NCBI GenBank assembly: GCA_017959005.1
Contig: JAGDBO010000022.1
Location: 1-64,000, forward strand
DNA length: 64,000 bases
From: Bacteroidales bacterium
Lineage (GTDB): Bacteria > Bacteroidota > Bacteroidia > Bacteroidales > UBA932
Direction of reading: 5' to 3'
Shown here one piece after another: positions 8,445-19,026 of the stretch (position 1 is the stretch's first letter; each line of letters opens with the position of its first letter). The notes beneath the pieces are model-generated. The model was not told the origin of the DNA. It worked only from the letters and a program-made list of their open reading frames with translations, and ran no database searches. The position numbers and the translations under genes are program-made.

Positions 8445-10406
8445 TTAATTTACAGGAGTTACCGGATCTCCCAGCTCCTCCTTAGTCTTTTTCTCTATAA
8501 GTTGAGCAAACTCCTCAACCTTCATAACACCAAGATTTACACCACCTTGCTGTCTTACAGCCACGCTCTCGGTTTCCATTTCCTTCTCACCTACAACCAG
8601 CAGGTAAGGCATCTTCTTTAGCTCGTTTTCTCTAATACGCTTACCTATTGTCTCATTGCGGTCGTCAATGGAGGCGCGAATTTCGCAATTTTTTAGTGAA
8701 TTGCAAACTTTTTTAGCAAAATCCACATATTTCTCTCCAACCGGAAGGACAACGCACTGATCCGGAGTGAGCCACAATGGAAGGTTTCCTGCGGTGTGCT
8801 CCAGCAGTACGGCCACGAATCTCTCCATGGAGCCGAAAGGTGCACGGTGTATCATAATTGGGCGATGCTTCTGATTATCAGCGCCTGTGTACTCCAGACC
8901 GAACCTCTCCGGGAGGTTGTAGTCTACCTGGATGGTACCGAGCTGCCACTGACGTCCAATAGCATCCTTAACCATAAAGTCAAGTTTAGGACCGTAGAAT
9001 GCTGCCTCGCCATACTCTATCTTGGTCTTAAGTCCCTTCTCCTCTGCAGATTCAATGATTGCCTGCTCTGCCTTCTCCCAGTTCTCCTCGCTCCCGATAT
9101 ACTTGCTGCGGTCTACCTTATCGCGGAGGGAAACCTGAGCGGTATACTGGTCAAACTTCAGAGTCTTAAAGATATAGAGCACAATGTCTATCACTTTGCA
9201 GAACTCCTCTTTAAGCTGATCCGGTCTTACAAAGAGGTGGGCGTCATCCTGGGTAAAGCCACGAACTCTTGTAAGTCCGTGAAGCTCACCGCTCTGCTCA
9301 TATCTGTAAACCGTTCCAAACTCGGCGAATCTTAAAGGAAGATCCTTGTATGAACGAGGTTTAGTCTTGTAAATCTCACAGTGGTGAGGGCAGTTCATAG
9401 GCTTGAGCAAAAACTCCTCTCCCTCCTGCGGAGTGGTTATAGGACGGAATGAATCCTTTCCGTATTTTGCCCAGTGACCGCTGGTTACATAGAGTTCCTT
9501 CTGCCCTATATGAGGGGTAATTACAGGCAGATAACCGTAATCGCTCTGAACCTTGCGAAGGAAATTCTCCAGTCTGGTTCTAAGGGCTGCTCCTCTTGGA
9601 AGCCACAACGGAAGACCTGCTCCCACCTTCTGGCTGAATGCAAAGAGTTCCAGCTCTTTACCCAACTTTCTGTGGTCTCTCTTCTTAGCCTCTTCCAGCA
9701 CCTTGAGGTACTCGTCCAGCATACTCTTCTTAGGGAAGGTAATACCGTATATTCTTGTAAGCTGCTTGCGCTTCTCATCTCCCCTCCAGTATGCGCCTGC
9801 AATTGAAGTAAGCTTAATTGCCTTAATTACAGAGGTTGACATAATGTGAGGACCGCGGCACAAATCTGTAAAGTTACCGTTTGTATAGAAGGAGATTGAA
9901 CCGTCTTTCAGTTCCCCGATGAGTTCCGTCTTGTACTCGTCCCCCTTCTTTGCAAAGTATTCAAGTGCTTCTGCCTTAGGAACTTCCTTGCGTACAAAAT
10001 TCTCACTTGTACGGGCAAGCTCCAGCATTTTGTCTTCCACCTTCTTAAGGTCTGCCTCAGTGAGGGTCTTATCTCCAAGGTCTACATCGTAGTAGAAACC
10101 GTTCTCAATTGCCGGTCCTATACCGAACTTGACACCTGGATAGATAGCCTCAAGTGCCTCAGCCATAAGGTGTGAGGATGAGTGCCAGAAAGCCTTCTTG
10201 CCCTCATCGTCATCCCACTTGTGAAGACGTAATTTTGCATCAGTTTCAATTGGTGTACGAAGGTCACAGACCTGATCGTTTACAGAGACAGACAACACCT
10301 CTGCGGCAAGACGGGGACTGATGCTCTCTGCAATCTGATAACCCGTTACGCCTTTTTCAAAATCTTTTACACTCCCGTCCGGAAATGTAATCTTAATAAT
10401 GCTCAT
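8445..10406 (-). CDS. thrS: Threonine--tRNA ligase
   Basis: ThrRS charges tRNA-Thr and clears Ser-tRNA-Thr. The 653 residues comprise a TGS domain (1-63, [11 protein letters not shown]), the editing domain with HSSSH at 75-79, the class II catalytic core ([11 protein letters not shown] with the zinc-binding Cys/His, and [21 protein letters not shown]), and a C-terminal anticodon-binding domain. It is the first gene of thrS-infC-rpmI-rplT-lepB, with infC 31 nt downstream. A hairpin lies in its leader. Confidence 0.98.
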   Translation of the reverse strand: MSIIKITFPDGSVKDFEKGVTGYQIAESISPRLAAEVLSVSVNDQVCDLRTPIETDAKLRLHKWDDDEGKKAFWHSSSHLMAEALEAIYPGVKFGIGPAIENGFYYDVDLGDKTLTEADLKKVEDKMLELARTSENFVRKEVPKAEALEYFAKKGDEYKTELIGELKDGSISFYTNGNFTDLCRGPHIMSTSVIKAIKLTSIAGAYWRGDEKRKQLTRIYGITFPKKSMLDEYLKVLEEAKKRDHRKLGKELELFAFSQKVGAGLPLWLPRGAALRTRLENFLRKVQSDYGYLPVITPHIGQKELYVTSGHWAKYGKDSFRPITTPQEGEEFLLKPMNCPHHCEIYKTKPRSYKDLPLRFAEFGTVYRYEQSGELHGLTRVRGFTQDDAHLFVRPDQLKEEFCKVIDIVLYIFKTLKFDQYTAQVSLRDKVDRSKYIGSEENWEKAEQAIIESAEEKGLKTKIEYGEAAFYGPKLDFMVKDAIGRQWQLGTIQVDYNLPERFGLEYTGADNQKHRPIMIHRAPFGSMERFVAVLLEHTAGNLPLWLTPDQCVVLPVGEKYVDFAKKVCNSLKNCEIRASIDDRNETIGKRIRENELKKMPYLLVVGEKEMETESVAVRQQGGVNLGVMKVEEFAQLIEKKTKEELGDPVTPVN

Positions 10407-10431
10407 AAATTTTTAATTATTAATTTCTATA

Positions 10432-10452
10432 GGATACCATACTGCGGTATCC
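10432..10452 (-). promoter_or_regulatory. Hairpin in the thrS leader
   Basis: GGATACC (10432-10438) and GGTATCC (10446-10452) form a 7-bp stem with a 7-nt loop, between the thrS promoter and its start codon. There is no T-run after it, so it is not a terminator. It could be a translational operator, as thrS has in E. coli, but that is inference. Confidence 0.4.
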
Positions 10453-10468
10453 ACCTTTCAAAGGCCTG

Positions 10469-10499
10469 CAAATCTACAAATTTTATATCTTTGCACAAA
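10469..10499 (-). promoter_or_regulatory. Promoter of thrS-infC-rpmI-rplT-lepB
   Basis: On the minus strand, TTTG (10496-10499), a 19-nt spacer and TAGATTTG (10469-10476) match both boxes perfectly. It overlaps the plus-strand -7 box of the DUF4199 gene. Confidence 0.8.
10486..10493 (+). promoter_or_regulatory. -7 box for the DUF4199-GT2-nucleotidase operon
   Basis: TATCTTTG matches the -7 consensus 29 nt before the DUF4199 start. No TTTG is found at the right upstream distance. It lies inside the spacer of the opposing thrS promoter. Confidence 0.5.
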
Positions 10500-10522
10500 A
10501 TCAATCCTTAAAAGGAAATACC

Positions 10523-11083
10523 ATGGAGAATAATTTCAACCCAATTCAGGAGCCGGAGAGCAACGTAAAACCGGTATCAAAGTGGAACCGCGCCGCTGTA
10601 GAAGGCGTTAAACTGGCCATTATCAGTATAGTATTGATGCTGGCAGCAAGCCTTACTCAGTCCAAAGGCTTAGGCGCTGTTATCTGGATAGTTAAACTGG
10701 TAGCAACCATTACCTTCCTCTGGTGGGCAATGAAGAGATATTCAGTTGCAAATGCGGCCGTTATGGGACAGACCCCATACGCAGACTCTTTCACATTCGG
10801 TTTCATAACCTCATTCCTCTCTTCAATTGTTCTGGCGGTTTACACATACGTAAACTGTCTCTTTATCAATCCGGAACAGTTAGAGCTGGCTAAAGACGCC
10901 TATATGACTCAGTTAGAGAGCAGACCGGAAGTTTCCATGGAGATTATAGAGAAGGTCTTTGAAAATCTGGAGATTATCTCCACATTCGGCGTTCTCATTA
11001 TCTACACCATCTTTGGTCTGATTGTCTCCGCAATACTTGCTGGCTCAACCAAGGTGCTTCCTGAAGGATTCAACAACAACTAA
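10523..11083 (+). CDS. DUF4199 membrane protein
   Basis: The 186-residue protein has four hydrophobic segments (about 28-47, 50-68, 88-110 and 150-172) and looks like DUF4199, a Bacteroidota inner-membrane family of unknown function that regularly precedes a GT2 glycosyltransferase, as here (2 nt gap). The neighbour suggests a role with lipid-linked sugars, which is inference. Confidence 0.8.
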   Translation: MENNFNPIQEPESNVKPVSKWNRAAVEGVKLAIISIVLMLAASLTQSKGLGAVIWIVKLVATITFLWWAMKRYSVANAAVMGQTPYADSFTFGFITSFLSSIVLAVYTYVNCLFINPEQLELAKDAYMTQLESRPEVSMEIIEKVFENLEIISTFGVLIIYTIFGLIVSAILAGSTKVLPEGFNNN

Positions 11084-11085
11084 TT

Positions 11086-12081
11086 ATGGATATTTCTGTC
11101 GTTATCTCCATTTTTAACGAGAAGGAATCTCTGAGGGAGTTGGTTGCAGGCATTAGAGATGTGCTCTGCAAAGCCTCTCTTTCTCATGAGATTATAATGG
11201 TCAGCGATGGCTCAACAGACGGCAGTTGGGAGGAGATTGAGGCAATTGCAAAGGAACTGAATACCGATCAGCCAATTGTACACGGCATCTGCTTCCGCCG
11301 CAACTACGGCAAATCCGCCGCCCTTTTCTGCGGCTTTGAAAAGGCTCAGGGTGATGTAGTTATCACGATGGATGCAGATCTGCAGGATGACCCTCAGGAG
11401 ATACCGGAGCTTTACCGCATGGTAAAAGAGGAGGGTTATGACCTTGTAAGCGGCTGGAAGAAAAAGAGATATGACAACCGCCTTACAAAGAACCTCCCTT
11501 CCAAAATATACAACGCCACCGCAAGATGGGTCACCAAGACCAAGCTTCACGATATGAACTGCGGACTTAAAGCCTATAAAAATGAGGTGGTTAAGAACAT
11601 TGAAGTTTACGGAGAGATGCACCGTTACATTCCTTTCCTTGCAAAGGAGGCGGGCTATACCAACATAGGTGAGAAGCCTGTTCACCACCACAAGAGAAAG
11701 TACGGCTCCTCCAAGTTCGGAATGAGCCGCTTTGTAAACGGTTATCTGGATCTGATGACTCTCTGGTTCCTCCAGAAGTTTGGAAAGAAGCCTATGCACC
11801 TCTTTGGAGTGTGGGGCACACTGATGTTCCTGATTGGCGGTGCCATAGCACTTTGGATAATAATCCGCAAACTGGTCCTTCAGGCACAGATGCAATCTCA
11901 GCTCAACCTCAACGGAGTTACGGATATAAAACTGAGGGCTGTTACAGACCAGCCGCTCTTCTACATTGCTCTGGTTGTGGTGATTATAGGAGTGATGCTC
12001 TTCCTTACCGGATTCATTGCTGAGCTTATCAGCCGTAACGCCCAGGGCCGTAACAACTACCAGATTAAAAAAGAATTTTAA
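11086..12081 (+). CDS. GT2 polyprenyl-phosphate glycosyltransferase
   Basis: The 331-residue protein has a GT-A domain starting ISVVISIFNEKESL, with SDGSTDGS at about 40-47 and the metal-binding DADLQDD at 96-102. Two C-terminal membrane segments follow (about 242-262 and 295-317). This is the layout of the DPM1/GtrB/YkcC group, which transfers a sugar to undecaprenyl or dolichol phosphate. The sugar is unknown. Its stop codon overlaps the next start codon by one base (TAATG). Confidence 0.88.
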   Translation: MDISVVISIFNEKESLRELVAGIRDVLCKASLSHEIIMVSDGSTDGSWEEIEAIAKELNTDQPIVHGICFRRNYGKSAALFCGFEKAQGDVVITMDADLQDDPQEIPELYRMVKEEGYDLVSGWKKKRYDNRLTKNLPSKIYNATARWVTKTKLHDMNCGLKAYKNEVVKNIEVYGEMHRYIPFLAKEAGYTNIGEKPVHHHKRKYGSSKFGMSRFVNGYLDLMTLWFLQKFGKKPMHLFGVWGTLMFLIGGAIALWIIIRKLVLQAQMQSQLNLNGVTDIKLRAVTDQPLFYIALVVVIIGVMLFLTGFIAELISRNAQGRNNYQIKKEF

Positions 12082-13868
12082 TGAAAAAATTTGGCTTCCT
12101 TTTCATCTTCTCACTGTTTCTCTCTTTCACAATCTCCTGTGACAGAGTGGCGGACGGTGAGTACACCCTTCACCTTCTGACAACCAATGACGTACACGGC
12201 AACTGGTTTGACTCCACCTATACGGACAACAACCAGAAGAGATCTCTCTTCTCCATCAGTTACCAGGTCAACCTCTTAAGAGACAGCGTAGGAGAAGATA
12301 ACGTCATACTGGTTGACGGAGGAGACTGCCTACAGGGAGACAATGCGGCCTTTATGTACAACTATGTAGATACTGTCGGAGATCACCTCTTTGCAAGACT
12401 GGCCGCCTATATGAAATATGATGCTGTAACCGTTGGAAATCATGATATTGAAACGGGACACGCCGTATATGATGCCGTAAGGGCAGACCTTGAGGAGAGA
12501 GGCATTCCGTTCCTTGGCGGCAACGCTATCAAAACAGATGCAGCAACAACAGAAGAGGAGGCAAAGAGCAAGGGTTACAAGTTCAGCGACAGATATTTTG
12601 AAACCTTTAAGATTGTGGAGAAGGGAGGCCTTAAGGTTGCAATCCTCGGATATTCAAACCCTAACATGAAGGCCTGGCTGGATGAGAGCATATTCAGCGG
12701 AATGTACTTTGTCTCTCTGATTCCTCTGGTTCAGCAGGATGTAGATAAGATTAGAAAGAAGTATCATCCTCAGGTTGTGATAGTTTCAGTTCACTCCGGA
12801 ACCGGAAACGGAGACGGAAGTTCATTTGAGAGCCAGGGATTGGACCTCTTTAAGACTCTTAAGGGAGTAGATTTCCTTATCTGCTCACATGACCATAGGC
12901 AGTTTATTAAAAAGTCTGAAACTATGTGTCTTATAAACTCCGGAAGCCACGCACGCAATATTGGTCACGGCATTCTGAAGGTTAAGGTGGAGAAGGGAAA
13001 GATTGCCTCCAAAGAGTTGGATGCGGAGAACATTCCTGTTCAGATGCACTATGTAGATACCACAATGAGACGCATCTTCAGAAAGGAGTATCTTGATGTT
13101 AGAGCCTTCACCAACACGGAGATTGGAACCCTTAAGAGAAATATGAGAACAAGAGACTCTTACGAGGGAATGAGTGACTATGTAAACTTCATTCACACAG
13201 TCTCTTTCTACAGCAGTGATGCAGATATCTCAATAGCAGCTCCTTTAACATTCAACAAGGAGATTGAAAAGGGAACGCTGGTTTACAATGACCTCTTTAC
13301 CATCTATCCGTTTGAGAATCAGATGTTCGTAATCAAGATGACCGGAAAGGAGATTAAGGATTACCTGGAACAGTCATATGACCAGTGGGTTACAAAGGAT
13401 ATCCCGGGCCACGTGCTTAAGATTCACAAGAATGATGATCTGCGTAACAGCCAGAACGGATGGTCATTCATTAAGAGAAGTTACAACTTTGACTCCGCCG
13501 CCGGAATCAACTATACGGTAGATATTTCCAAGCCTATGGGTGAGAGGATTAAGATACTCTCCATGGCTTCCGGTGAGCCGTTCAAGGCAGATACAACTTA
13601 CCGTGTTGCAATGACCTCCTACCGTGCAAGCGGCGGAGGAGAACTGCTGGATAAGTGCGGCATTGTAACAGACAATATCAATGAGAGAGTAGTTGCCAAA
13701 TTCCCTGAGTACAGGGAGATTATCTACCAGTATATTCAGGATAAAAAGGTAGTGGATTCGGATTCTATCGGGAATCAAAAGATCATAGGCCACTGGGAGT
13801 TCATCCCTAAAAAGATGGCCTCACTGGCAATAAAGAAAGATATGGATCTGCTCTTCCCTAAGAAGTAA
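12081..13868 (+). CDS. Lipoprotein 5'-nucleotidase / metallophosphatase
   Basis: The 595-residue protein has a lipoprotein signal with lipidated Cys20 (TISC). The N-terminal calcineurin-like metallophosphatase domain shows NDVHGNW, VDGGDCLQGD, TVGNHDIETG and SHDHRQ. The C-terminal 5'-nucleotidase domain contains the substrate-stacking region YRASGGGE. UshA-type enzymes hydrolyse nucleotides outside the inner membrane. It is translationally coupled to the glycosyltransferase, so a nucleotide diphosphate sugar may be its physiological context (inference). A second family member lies at 43427-45298. Confidence 0.9.
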   Translation: MKKFGFLFIFSLFLSFTISCDRVADGEYTLHLLTTNDVHGNWFDSTYTDNNQKRSLFSISYQVNLLRDSVGEDNVILVDGGDCLQGDNAAFMYNYVDTVGDHLFARLAAYMKYDAVTVGNHDIETGHAVYDAVRADLEERGIPFLGGNAIKTDAATTEEEAKSKGYKFSDRYFETFKIVEKGGLKVAILGYSNPNMKAWLDESIFSGMYFVSLIPLVQQDVDKIRKKYHPQVVIVSVHSGTGNGDGSSFESQGLDLFKTLKGVDFLICSHDHRQFIKKSETMCLINSGSHARNIGHGILKVKVEKGKIASKELDAENIPVQMHYVDTTMRRIFRKEYLDVRAFTNTEIGTLKRNMRTRDSYEGMSDYVNFIHTVSFYSSDADISIAAPLTFNKEIEKGTLVYNDLFTIYPFENQMFVIKMTGKEIKDYLEQSYDQWVTKDIPGHVLKIHKNDDLRNSQNGWSFIKRSYNFDSAAGINYTVDISKPMGERIKILSMASGEPFKADTTYRVAMTSYRASGGGELLDKCGIVTDNINERVVAKFPEYREIIYQYIQDKKVVDSDSIGNQKIIGHWEFIPKKMASLAIKKDMDLLFPKK

Positions 13869-13876
13869 AAGACTTA

Positions 13877-15313
13877 CTACAAAGCCTCTGCAGCATCACG
13901 GATTGCCTCGCTCATAGTTGGGTGAGGGAATACTGTGTTTTTAACCTGCTCTGCGGTTGCTCCCAAATCCAGAGCCAGCACCATTCCGCCTATAATCTCA
14001 GTTACATCCGCTCCAATAAGGTGAACGCCAAGCAGTTTGTCTGTATCTGCATCTGAGATGAGCTTTACAAAACCGTCCGTCTTGCCGGCTGCCGTAGCCT
14101 TACCGGAAGCGGTGAACATAAACTTGCCCACCTTGTAATTAAGACCCAGCTCTTTGGCCTTTCTCTCAGTCATACCGGAAGATGCTATCTGAGGGGTGGT
14201 ATATGTTGCACCCGGAATGTGCTCATAGTTTACAGGGTGGAATTTAGCCCCCTTGCCCTCCTGCTCAGCAATATGTTCAACGCAGGCAACCGCCTCTGCA
14301 GAAGCAACATGCGCCAGTGCCGGAGTAGGAATCACATCCCCTATTGCATAAATCTCAGCAACTCCCGTATGATAGAATTTGTTAACGTTAATCTTGCCTC
14401 TCTCTGTTGTTATGCCTACGCTCTCAAGGTTAAGATCTGAAGTGTTTGCACCAACTCCAACAGCACAGAGAACTCTCTCAACCTTAATCTTCTCCTCTCC
14501 CTTCTTGCTCTCCACGGTAACGGTAACGTTCTCAGGATCAGGTGTTCCGTCCTCCAGGCAAGCATTCTCGTCAATGGTAACACCTGTAACCTTGGTGCTT
14601 ACCATAATCTTCATTCCCTCCTTGCGGAAAGAGCGGCTCAATTGAGCAGATACGTCATCGTCCTCAAGCGGAACAATCCTGTCCAAAAACTCAATTAGAT
14701 GAACCTGGCAACCCATTGCAAGATAGAAGTTTGCAAGCTCGCTGCCTATTGCTCCGGAACCTATTACCGCCAGAGATTTAGGAAGCGTCTCAGGTATGAG
14801 AGCGTTCCTGTATGATACAATCTTCTTTCCGTCAAACGGTGCAAAGGGAAGAGCCTTAGGAGATGCTCCCGTTGCAATGATTATATACTTTCCTTTAAGC
14901 TGACCGTTGCCCTCAACCTCAATTGTATTGGCATCCAGGAATTTACCCTTACCGGCAACAACTGTGATTTTATTCTTGTTAAAGAGAAACTCCACGCCCT
15001 TTCTCATTCTGTCTGAGACGCCTCTCTCTCTTTCAACAACCTTTGCAATATCAACCTTAAGTTCCTTGGTGCGCTCAGGATCTGCAATGTTGTCTCCGTC
15101 AAATGAGATGCCGTAGCTTGCCAAATGCTTGAAAGCCTGGAAAGTCTCAGCAGATTTTAAAAGTGCTTTGGTTGGTATGCAACCCCAGTTGAGGCAGATA
15201 CCTCCAATCTCAGCCTTCTCAACAACGGCAACATTGAATCCATACTGTGCAGCCTTTACGGCTGCAACATAACCACCCGGGCCTGAGCCCAGAACTATAA
15301 CGTCATATTCCAT
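13877..15313 (-). CDS. lpdA: Dihydrolipoyl dehydrogenase
   Basis: E3 of 2-oxoacid dehydrogenase or glycine cleavage complexes: reoxidises dihydrolipoamide with NAD+. The FAD-binding GSGPGG lies at 9-14, the redox disulphide is C40/C45 in GGICLNWGCIPTK, a second GSGAIGSE binds NAD, and the catalytic pair is H464/E469 in HPTMSE. At 478 residues it is full length. No E1 or E2 gene is nearby. It starts 21 nt after secA on the same strand, an unusual partner. Confidence 0.96.
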   Translation of the reverse strand: MEYDVIVLGSGPGGYVAAVKAAQYGFNVAVVEKAEIGGICLNWGCIPTKALLKSAETFQAFKHLASYGISFDGDNIADPERTKELKVDIAKVVERERGVSDRMRKGVEFLFNKNKITVVAGKGKFLDANTIEVEGNGQLKGKYIIIATGASPKALPFAPFDGKKIVSYRNALIPETLPKSLAVIGSGAIGSELANFYLAMGCQVHLIEFLDRIVPLEDDDVSAQLSRSFRKEGMKIMVSTKVTGVTIDENACLEDGTPDPENVTVTVESKKGEEKIKVERVLCAVGVGANTSDLNLESVGITTERGKINVNKFYHTGVAEIYAIGDVIPTPALAHVASAEAVACVEHIAEQEGKGAKFHPVNYEHIPGATYTTPQIASSGMTERKAKELGLNYKVGKFMFTASGKATAAGKTDGFVKLISDADTDKLLGVHLIGADVTEIIGGMVLALDLGATAEQVKNTVFPHPTMSEAIRDAAEAL

Positions 15314-15334
15314 ATAGAGTCTCTCTAAAAATTT

Positions 15335-18300
15335 CTAAACCAATCCTTTACCGTGGCAGTTCTTAAATTTCTTGCCGCTTCCGCAAGGGCAAGGATCATT
15401 ACGTCCAACCTTCTTCTCTACGTGAACCGGCTGGTTGCTTCTCCCCTCTCTTCCGGCGGCTGCCGCAGCCTCTGCACTGCCGTCATCTCTTCTCATACTC
15501 ATACGGCTCATATCCGTCTTGCGGCCTCTCTCCTCCTGGCGGAGAGATGCGTCACTCTCCTCTCTTAAAGCAAGTTGCGCTCTAACAAGGAATGAGATAA
15601 CGTCTCTGCTTATATTCTCTATAACGGTCTTGAAGAGTTCGTAACCCTCAAACTTATAGATTACCAGCGGATCTTTCTGCTCGTAAGTCGCATTCTGAAC
15701 AGACTGTTTGAGGTCATCCATATCTCTTAAGTGCTGCTTCCAGTGCTCATCTATCTTAATGAGTGTTACGCACTTAACCAGCGCCTTCTGAATCTCCTTA
15801 CCCTTGGTATCTACAGCCTTCTTCATATTTACTATAAGTTGCAGAACCTTCTGGCCGTCTGTAATAGGAATTGCAACATTCTGATATGTAGCGGACTGTG
15901 CCTTGTAGATTCTCTCAACTATAGGATAAGTCTTGCTTACAAGGGTATCACCTCTTCTTTCAATTATCTGGGTGATAGCCTCTTCCAAGGTATCGCTGAG
16001 TTGTGAAGAGGTCATCTTTAAGAACTGCTCCTCATCAAAGTCAGGATCCAGAGAGACCTGTCTTATGAGTTCTAATTTGAACTCTTCAAATGAGTAATCG
16101 TTCTTGCGGTAAGCCATTGCCTCTGAGAAGTCCGCAATCATATTCTGCAAATCCACATCCATTCTCTCTCCGTTGAGAGCGTTGTTTCTGCGGGCATAGA
16201 TTACGGTTCTCTGAGTATTCATAACATCGTCATACTCAAGGAGTCTCTTACGTATACCAAAGTTATTCTCCTCAACCTTCTTCTGGGCTCTCTCAACTGA
16301 AGATGAGAGCCACTTGTGTTGCAGAACCTCTCCCTCTTTCATACCCATACGGTCTACCAACTTGGCAATTCTGTCTGCACCAAAGAGTCTCATAAGGTTG
16401 TCTTCTAGAGATACATAGAACTCTGAAGAGCCCGGGTCTCCCTGTCTTCCGGCACGTCCGCGGAGCTGACGGTCTACACGGCGGCTGTCGTGACGCTCGG
16501 TTCCTATGATAGCCAAACCTCCCGCTTCAACAACACCCTCTCCCAGCTTGATATCTGTACCACGGCCGGCCATGTTTGTTGCAATGGTAACGGTTCCGGC
16601 CTGTCCTGCGTTGGCCACAATCTCTGCCTCCTTTGCGTGCAGTTTAGCGTTCAATACGCTATGAGGTATTTTCCTGAGTGTAAGAGATTTACTCAGCATC
16701 TCAGATACCTCCACAGAGGTGGTACCAACCAGCACCGGACGTCCCGCCTTACGCAGTGAGACAATCCTGTCAATAACGGCGTTGAACTTATCTTTTCTGG
16801 TTCTGTAGATCAGATCCTCAGCATCCAGACGAATTACAGGTTTATTTGTCGGGATAGTGACAACATCCAATTTGTAGATTGACCAGAACTCACCGGCCTC
16901 GGTAGATGCGGTACCGGTCATACCTGCAAGTTTGTGGTACATACGGAAGTAGTTCTGAAGGGTGATGGTTGCAAAGGTCTGAGTAGCAGCCTCCACCTTC
17001 ACTCTCTCCTTTGCCTCCACTGCCTGGTGCAGACCGTCAGACCAGCGTCTTCCCTCCATAATACGACCCGTCTGCTCGTCCACAATCTTAATCTTGTTGT
17101 CCATTATTACATAGTCCACATCCTTCTCAAAGAGGGTGTAGGCCTTAAGTAACTGGGTTACAGTGTGTACGCGCTCAGCCTTAATAGCGTAGTCTGCCAT
17201 AAGTTGATCCTTCTCGTTCTGTTTCTCCTCATCACTCTTGCCGGATTTCTCTATCTCTGAGATTGCTACACCGACATCCGGAATGACAAAGAACTTAGGG
17301 TCATTGACCAGTGAGGCAATGTACTCATTACCCTTATCTGTCATCTCAACAGATCTTTCCTGCTCATCTATAACAAAATAGAGAGGGTCTGTAACTACGT
17401 GCATCTCACGGTTGTTGTTCTGCATGTAGAAGTTGTTGACGCTGTTCAGCAACTGCTTCATTCCCTGCTCTGAGAGGAACTTGATGAGAGGGTTGTACTT
17501 AGGCAGAGCCTTGTGTGCTCTTAAGAGTGCCATTCCTCCCTCATCCTTCTTACCCTCTGCAATGAGCTTCTTGGCCTCGTTCAGATATTTTGTAGCCTCC
17601 TGTTTTTGAATGTTATAGAGTTTCTCTACGTATGGTTTGTACTCCTCATACTGCTGGTCTTCTCCCTTTGGAACCGGACCGGAAATGATGAGTGGCGTAC
17701 GGGCATCGTCAATCAAGACGGAGTCTACCTCATCCACAATTGCATAATGGTGCTCTCTCTGAACCAGATCCTCCAGAGATACTGCCATATTGTCTCTCAG
17801 GTAGTCAAAACCGAACTCGTTGTTTGTACCAAAGGTGATATCTGCAAGGTAAGCCTTCTTACGTGCCTCAGAATTAGGCTCGTGCTTATCTATACAATCT
17901 ACAGAAAGGCCGTGGAACTGGTAGAGAGGACCCATCCACTCGGAGTCTCTTTTTGCCAGATAATCGTTCACGGTAACTACGTGAGTTCCCATACCTGCAA
18001 GGGCGTTGAGGAATACCGGAAGGGTTGCTACCAGGGTTTTACCCTCACCGGTTGCCATCTCCGCAATCTTTCCCTGGTGCAGCACTATACCTCCAATGAG
18101 CTGAACGTCATAGTGTACCATATCCCAGGTAATCATATTGCCTCCGGCCATCCAGCTGTTGGACCAAACGGCGTTCTCTCCCTCTATCTTTACATAGTCA
18201 AACCTTGCACTCAGATCCTTATCAAACTCGGTAGCCGTAACGGTAACTGTTTCATTCTCCTTAAAACGGCGGGCCGTAGATTTCATAATTGCAAACGCGG

Positions 18301-18634
18301 TAGGAAGCACCTCATTCAGAACCACTTCTATCTCCTCGTTTATCTTCTTCTTAATGCGGTCATCCTCAGCGGCAATCTTCTCCTTCTCCCTTGCGGAGAT
18401 CTCCACATCCTCCAACTGACTCTTGAGTTCCTCACGCTTTTTGAGGTCTGCCTCTATTCTCTCTCTGATTGTACGCTTAACGCTGTTTGTCTCCTCTCTG
18501 AGCTGATTATCTGAAAGTTTATCAACTCTCTCATACTCCTTAAGAACATTTGCAAGAATAGGCTTAATAGCCTTCAAATCTCTCTCCTCCTTGGAACCGA
18601 AGATACTCTTAAGAAGGTTTGACATTGTACTCAT
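15335..18634 (-). CDS. secA: Preprotein translocase ATPase SecA
   Basis: SecA drives secretory proteins through SecYEG. Walker A is GEGKT at 196-200 and the DEAD box reads DEVD. The preprotein-binding, second nucleotide-binding ([26 protein letters not shown]) and helical scaffold regions follow. The C-terminal zinc site is [17 protein letters not shown]. At 1099 residues it exceeds the E. coli length (901) because of an extended N-terminal region and an insertion of about 100 residues after the DEAD region, as in other Bacteroidota. The start could be either of two ATGs 9 nt apart. Confidence 0.98.
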   Translation of the reverse strand: MSTMSNLLKSIFGSKEERDLKAIKPILANVLKEYERVDKLSDNQLREETNSVKRTIRERIEADLKKREELKSQLEDVEISAREKEKIAAEDDRIKKKINEEIEVVLNEVLPTAFAIMKSTARRFKENETVTVTATEFDKDLSARFDYVKIEGENAVWSNSWMAGGNMITWDMVHYDVQLIGGIVLHQGKIAEMATGEGKTLVATLPVFLNALAGMGTHVVTVNDYLAKRDSEWMGPLYQFHGLSVDCIDKHEPNSEARKKAYLADITFGTNNEFGFDYLRDNMAVSLEDLVQREHHYAIVDEVDSVLIDDARTPLIISGPVPKGEDQQYEEYKPYVEKLYNIQKQEATKYLNEAKKLIAEGKKDEGGMALLRAHKALPKYNPLIKFLSEQGMKQLLNSVNNFYMQNNNREMHVVTDPLYFVIDEQERSVEMTDKGNEYIASLVNDPKFFVIPDVGVAISEIEKSGKSDEEKQNEKDQLMADYAIKAERVHTVTQLLKAYTLFEKDVDYVIMDNKIKIVDEQTGRIMEGRRWSDGLHQAVEAKERVKVEAATQTFATITLQNYFRMYHKLAGMTGTASTEAGEFWSIYKLDVVTIPTNKPVIRLDAEDLIYRTRKDKFNAVIDRIVSLRKAGRPVLVGTTSVEVSEMLSKSLTLRKIPHSVLNAKLHAKEAEIVANAGQAGTVTIATNMAGRGTDIKLGEGVVEAGGLAIIGTERHDSRRVDRQLRGRAGRQGDPGSSEFYVSLEDNLMRLFGADRIAKLVDRMGMKEGEVLQHKWLSSSVERAQKKVEENNFGIRKRLLEYDDVMNTQRTVIYARRNNALNGERMDVDLQNMIADFSEAMAYRKNDYSFEEFKLELIRQVSLDPDFDEEQFLKMTSSQLSDTLEEAITQIIERRGDTLVSKTYPIVERIYKAQSATYQNVAIPITDGQKVLQLIVNMKKAVDTKGKEIQKALVKCVTLIKIDEHWKQHLRDMDDLKQSVQNATYEQKDPLVIYKFEGYELFKTVIENISRDVISFLVRAQLALREESDASLRQEERGRKTDMSRMSMRRDDGSAEAAAAAGREGRSNQPVHVEKKVGRNDPCPCGSGKKFKNCHGKGLV

Positions 18635-18734
18635 ATACTCTATCTCTCTTTTATTTATTAATCAAAATACGCACTTCCCTACACAATAATGGTGCGGGAT
18701 GAAATAACTGACAAATTTGCGGAAAAAATGGGAC

Positions 18735-18770
18735 AAAAAAAAGGGCTTACCGTAGGTAAACCCCTTTTTT
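18735..18770 (-). terminator. Bidirectional terminator after the ferredoxin gene
   Basis: An imperfect stem (GGTAA/TTACC, then GGG/CCC) with a 3-nt loop is flanked by A and T runs on both sides. It lies 14 nt beyond the ferredoxin stop and separates it from secA. Confidence 0.8.
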
Positions 18771-18784
18771 CTCTATCTAAATAA

Positions 18785-18952
18785 TTAACCCTGTACAATA
18801 GCACCCATAGGGCAAGCACTTGCGCAAGTACCGCACTCTGTGCAAAGACCCGGATCAATTGAGTAGATGTCACCTGCAGAGATAGCACCCATTGGGCACT
18901 CGCCCTGGCAAGTTCCGCATGCAGCGCAATCTGAAGTAATTTTGTAAGCCAT
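18785..18952 (-). CDS. 2[4Fe-4S] ferredoxin
   Basis: The 55-residue electron carrier MAYKITSDCAACGTC... has two CxxCxxCxxxCP motifs (C9, C12, C15, C19 and C37, C40, C43, C47) that ligate two [4Fe-4S] clusters. This clostridial-type ferredoxin is typical of anaerobes. It has its own promoter and terminator, so it is a single-gene unit. It is too short for ordinary ORF cut-offs. Confidence 0.95.
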   Translation of the reverse strand: MAYKITSDCAACGTCQGECPMGAISAGDIYSIDPGLCTECGTCASACPMGAIVQG

Positions 18953-18991
18953 AATAATTAGTATTTAATTGTTGTTAGTTTCTTTGGGTGG

Positions 18992-19021
18992 CAAATATAC
19001 AAATTCCAGTCCAAATTCAAA
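18992..19021 (-). promoter_or_regulatory. Promoter of the ferredoxin gene
   Basis: On the minus strand, TTTG (19018-19021), an 18-nt spacer and TATATTTG (18992-18999). The spacer is one base below the usual range. The boxes lie between the M16 stop codon and the ferredoxin. Confidence 0.65.
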
Positions 19022-19026
19022 GTATA

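Noticed and set aside
17606-18514. Open frame antisense to secA (302 codons)
   Set aside because: Lies opposite the conserved SecA N-terminal half and shows no domain or promoter of its own.
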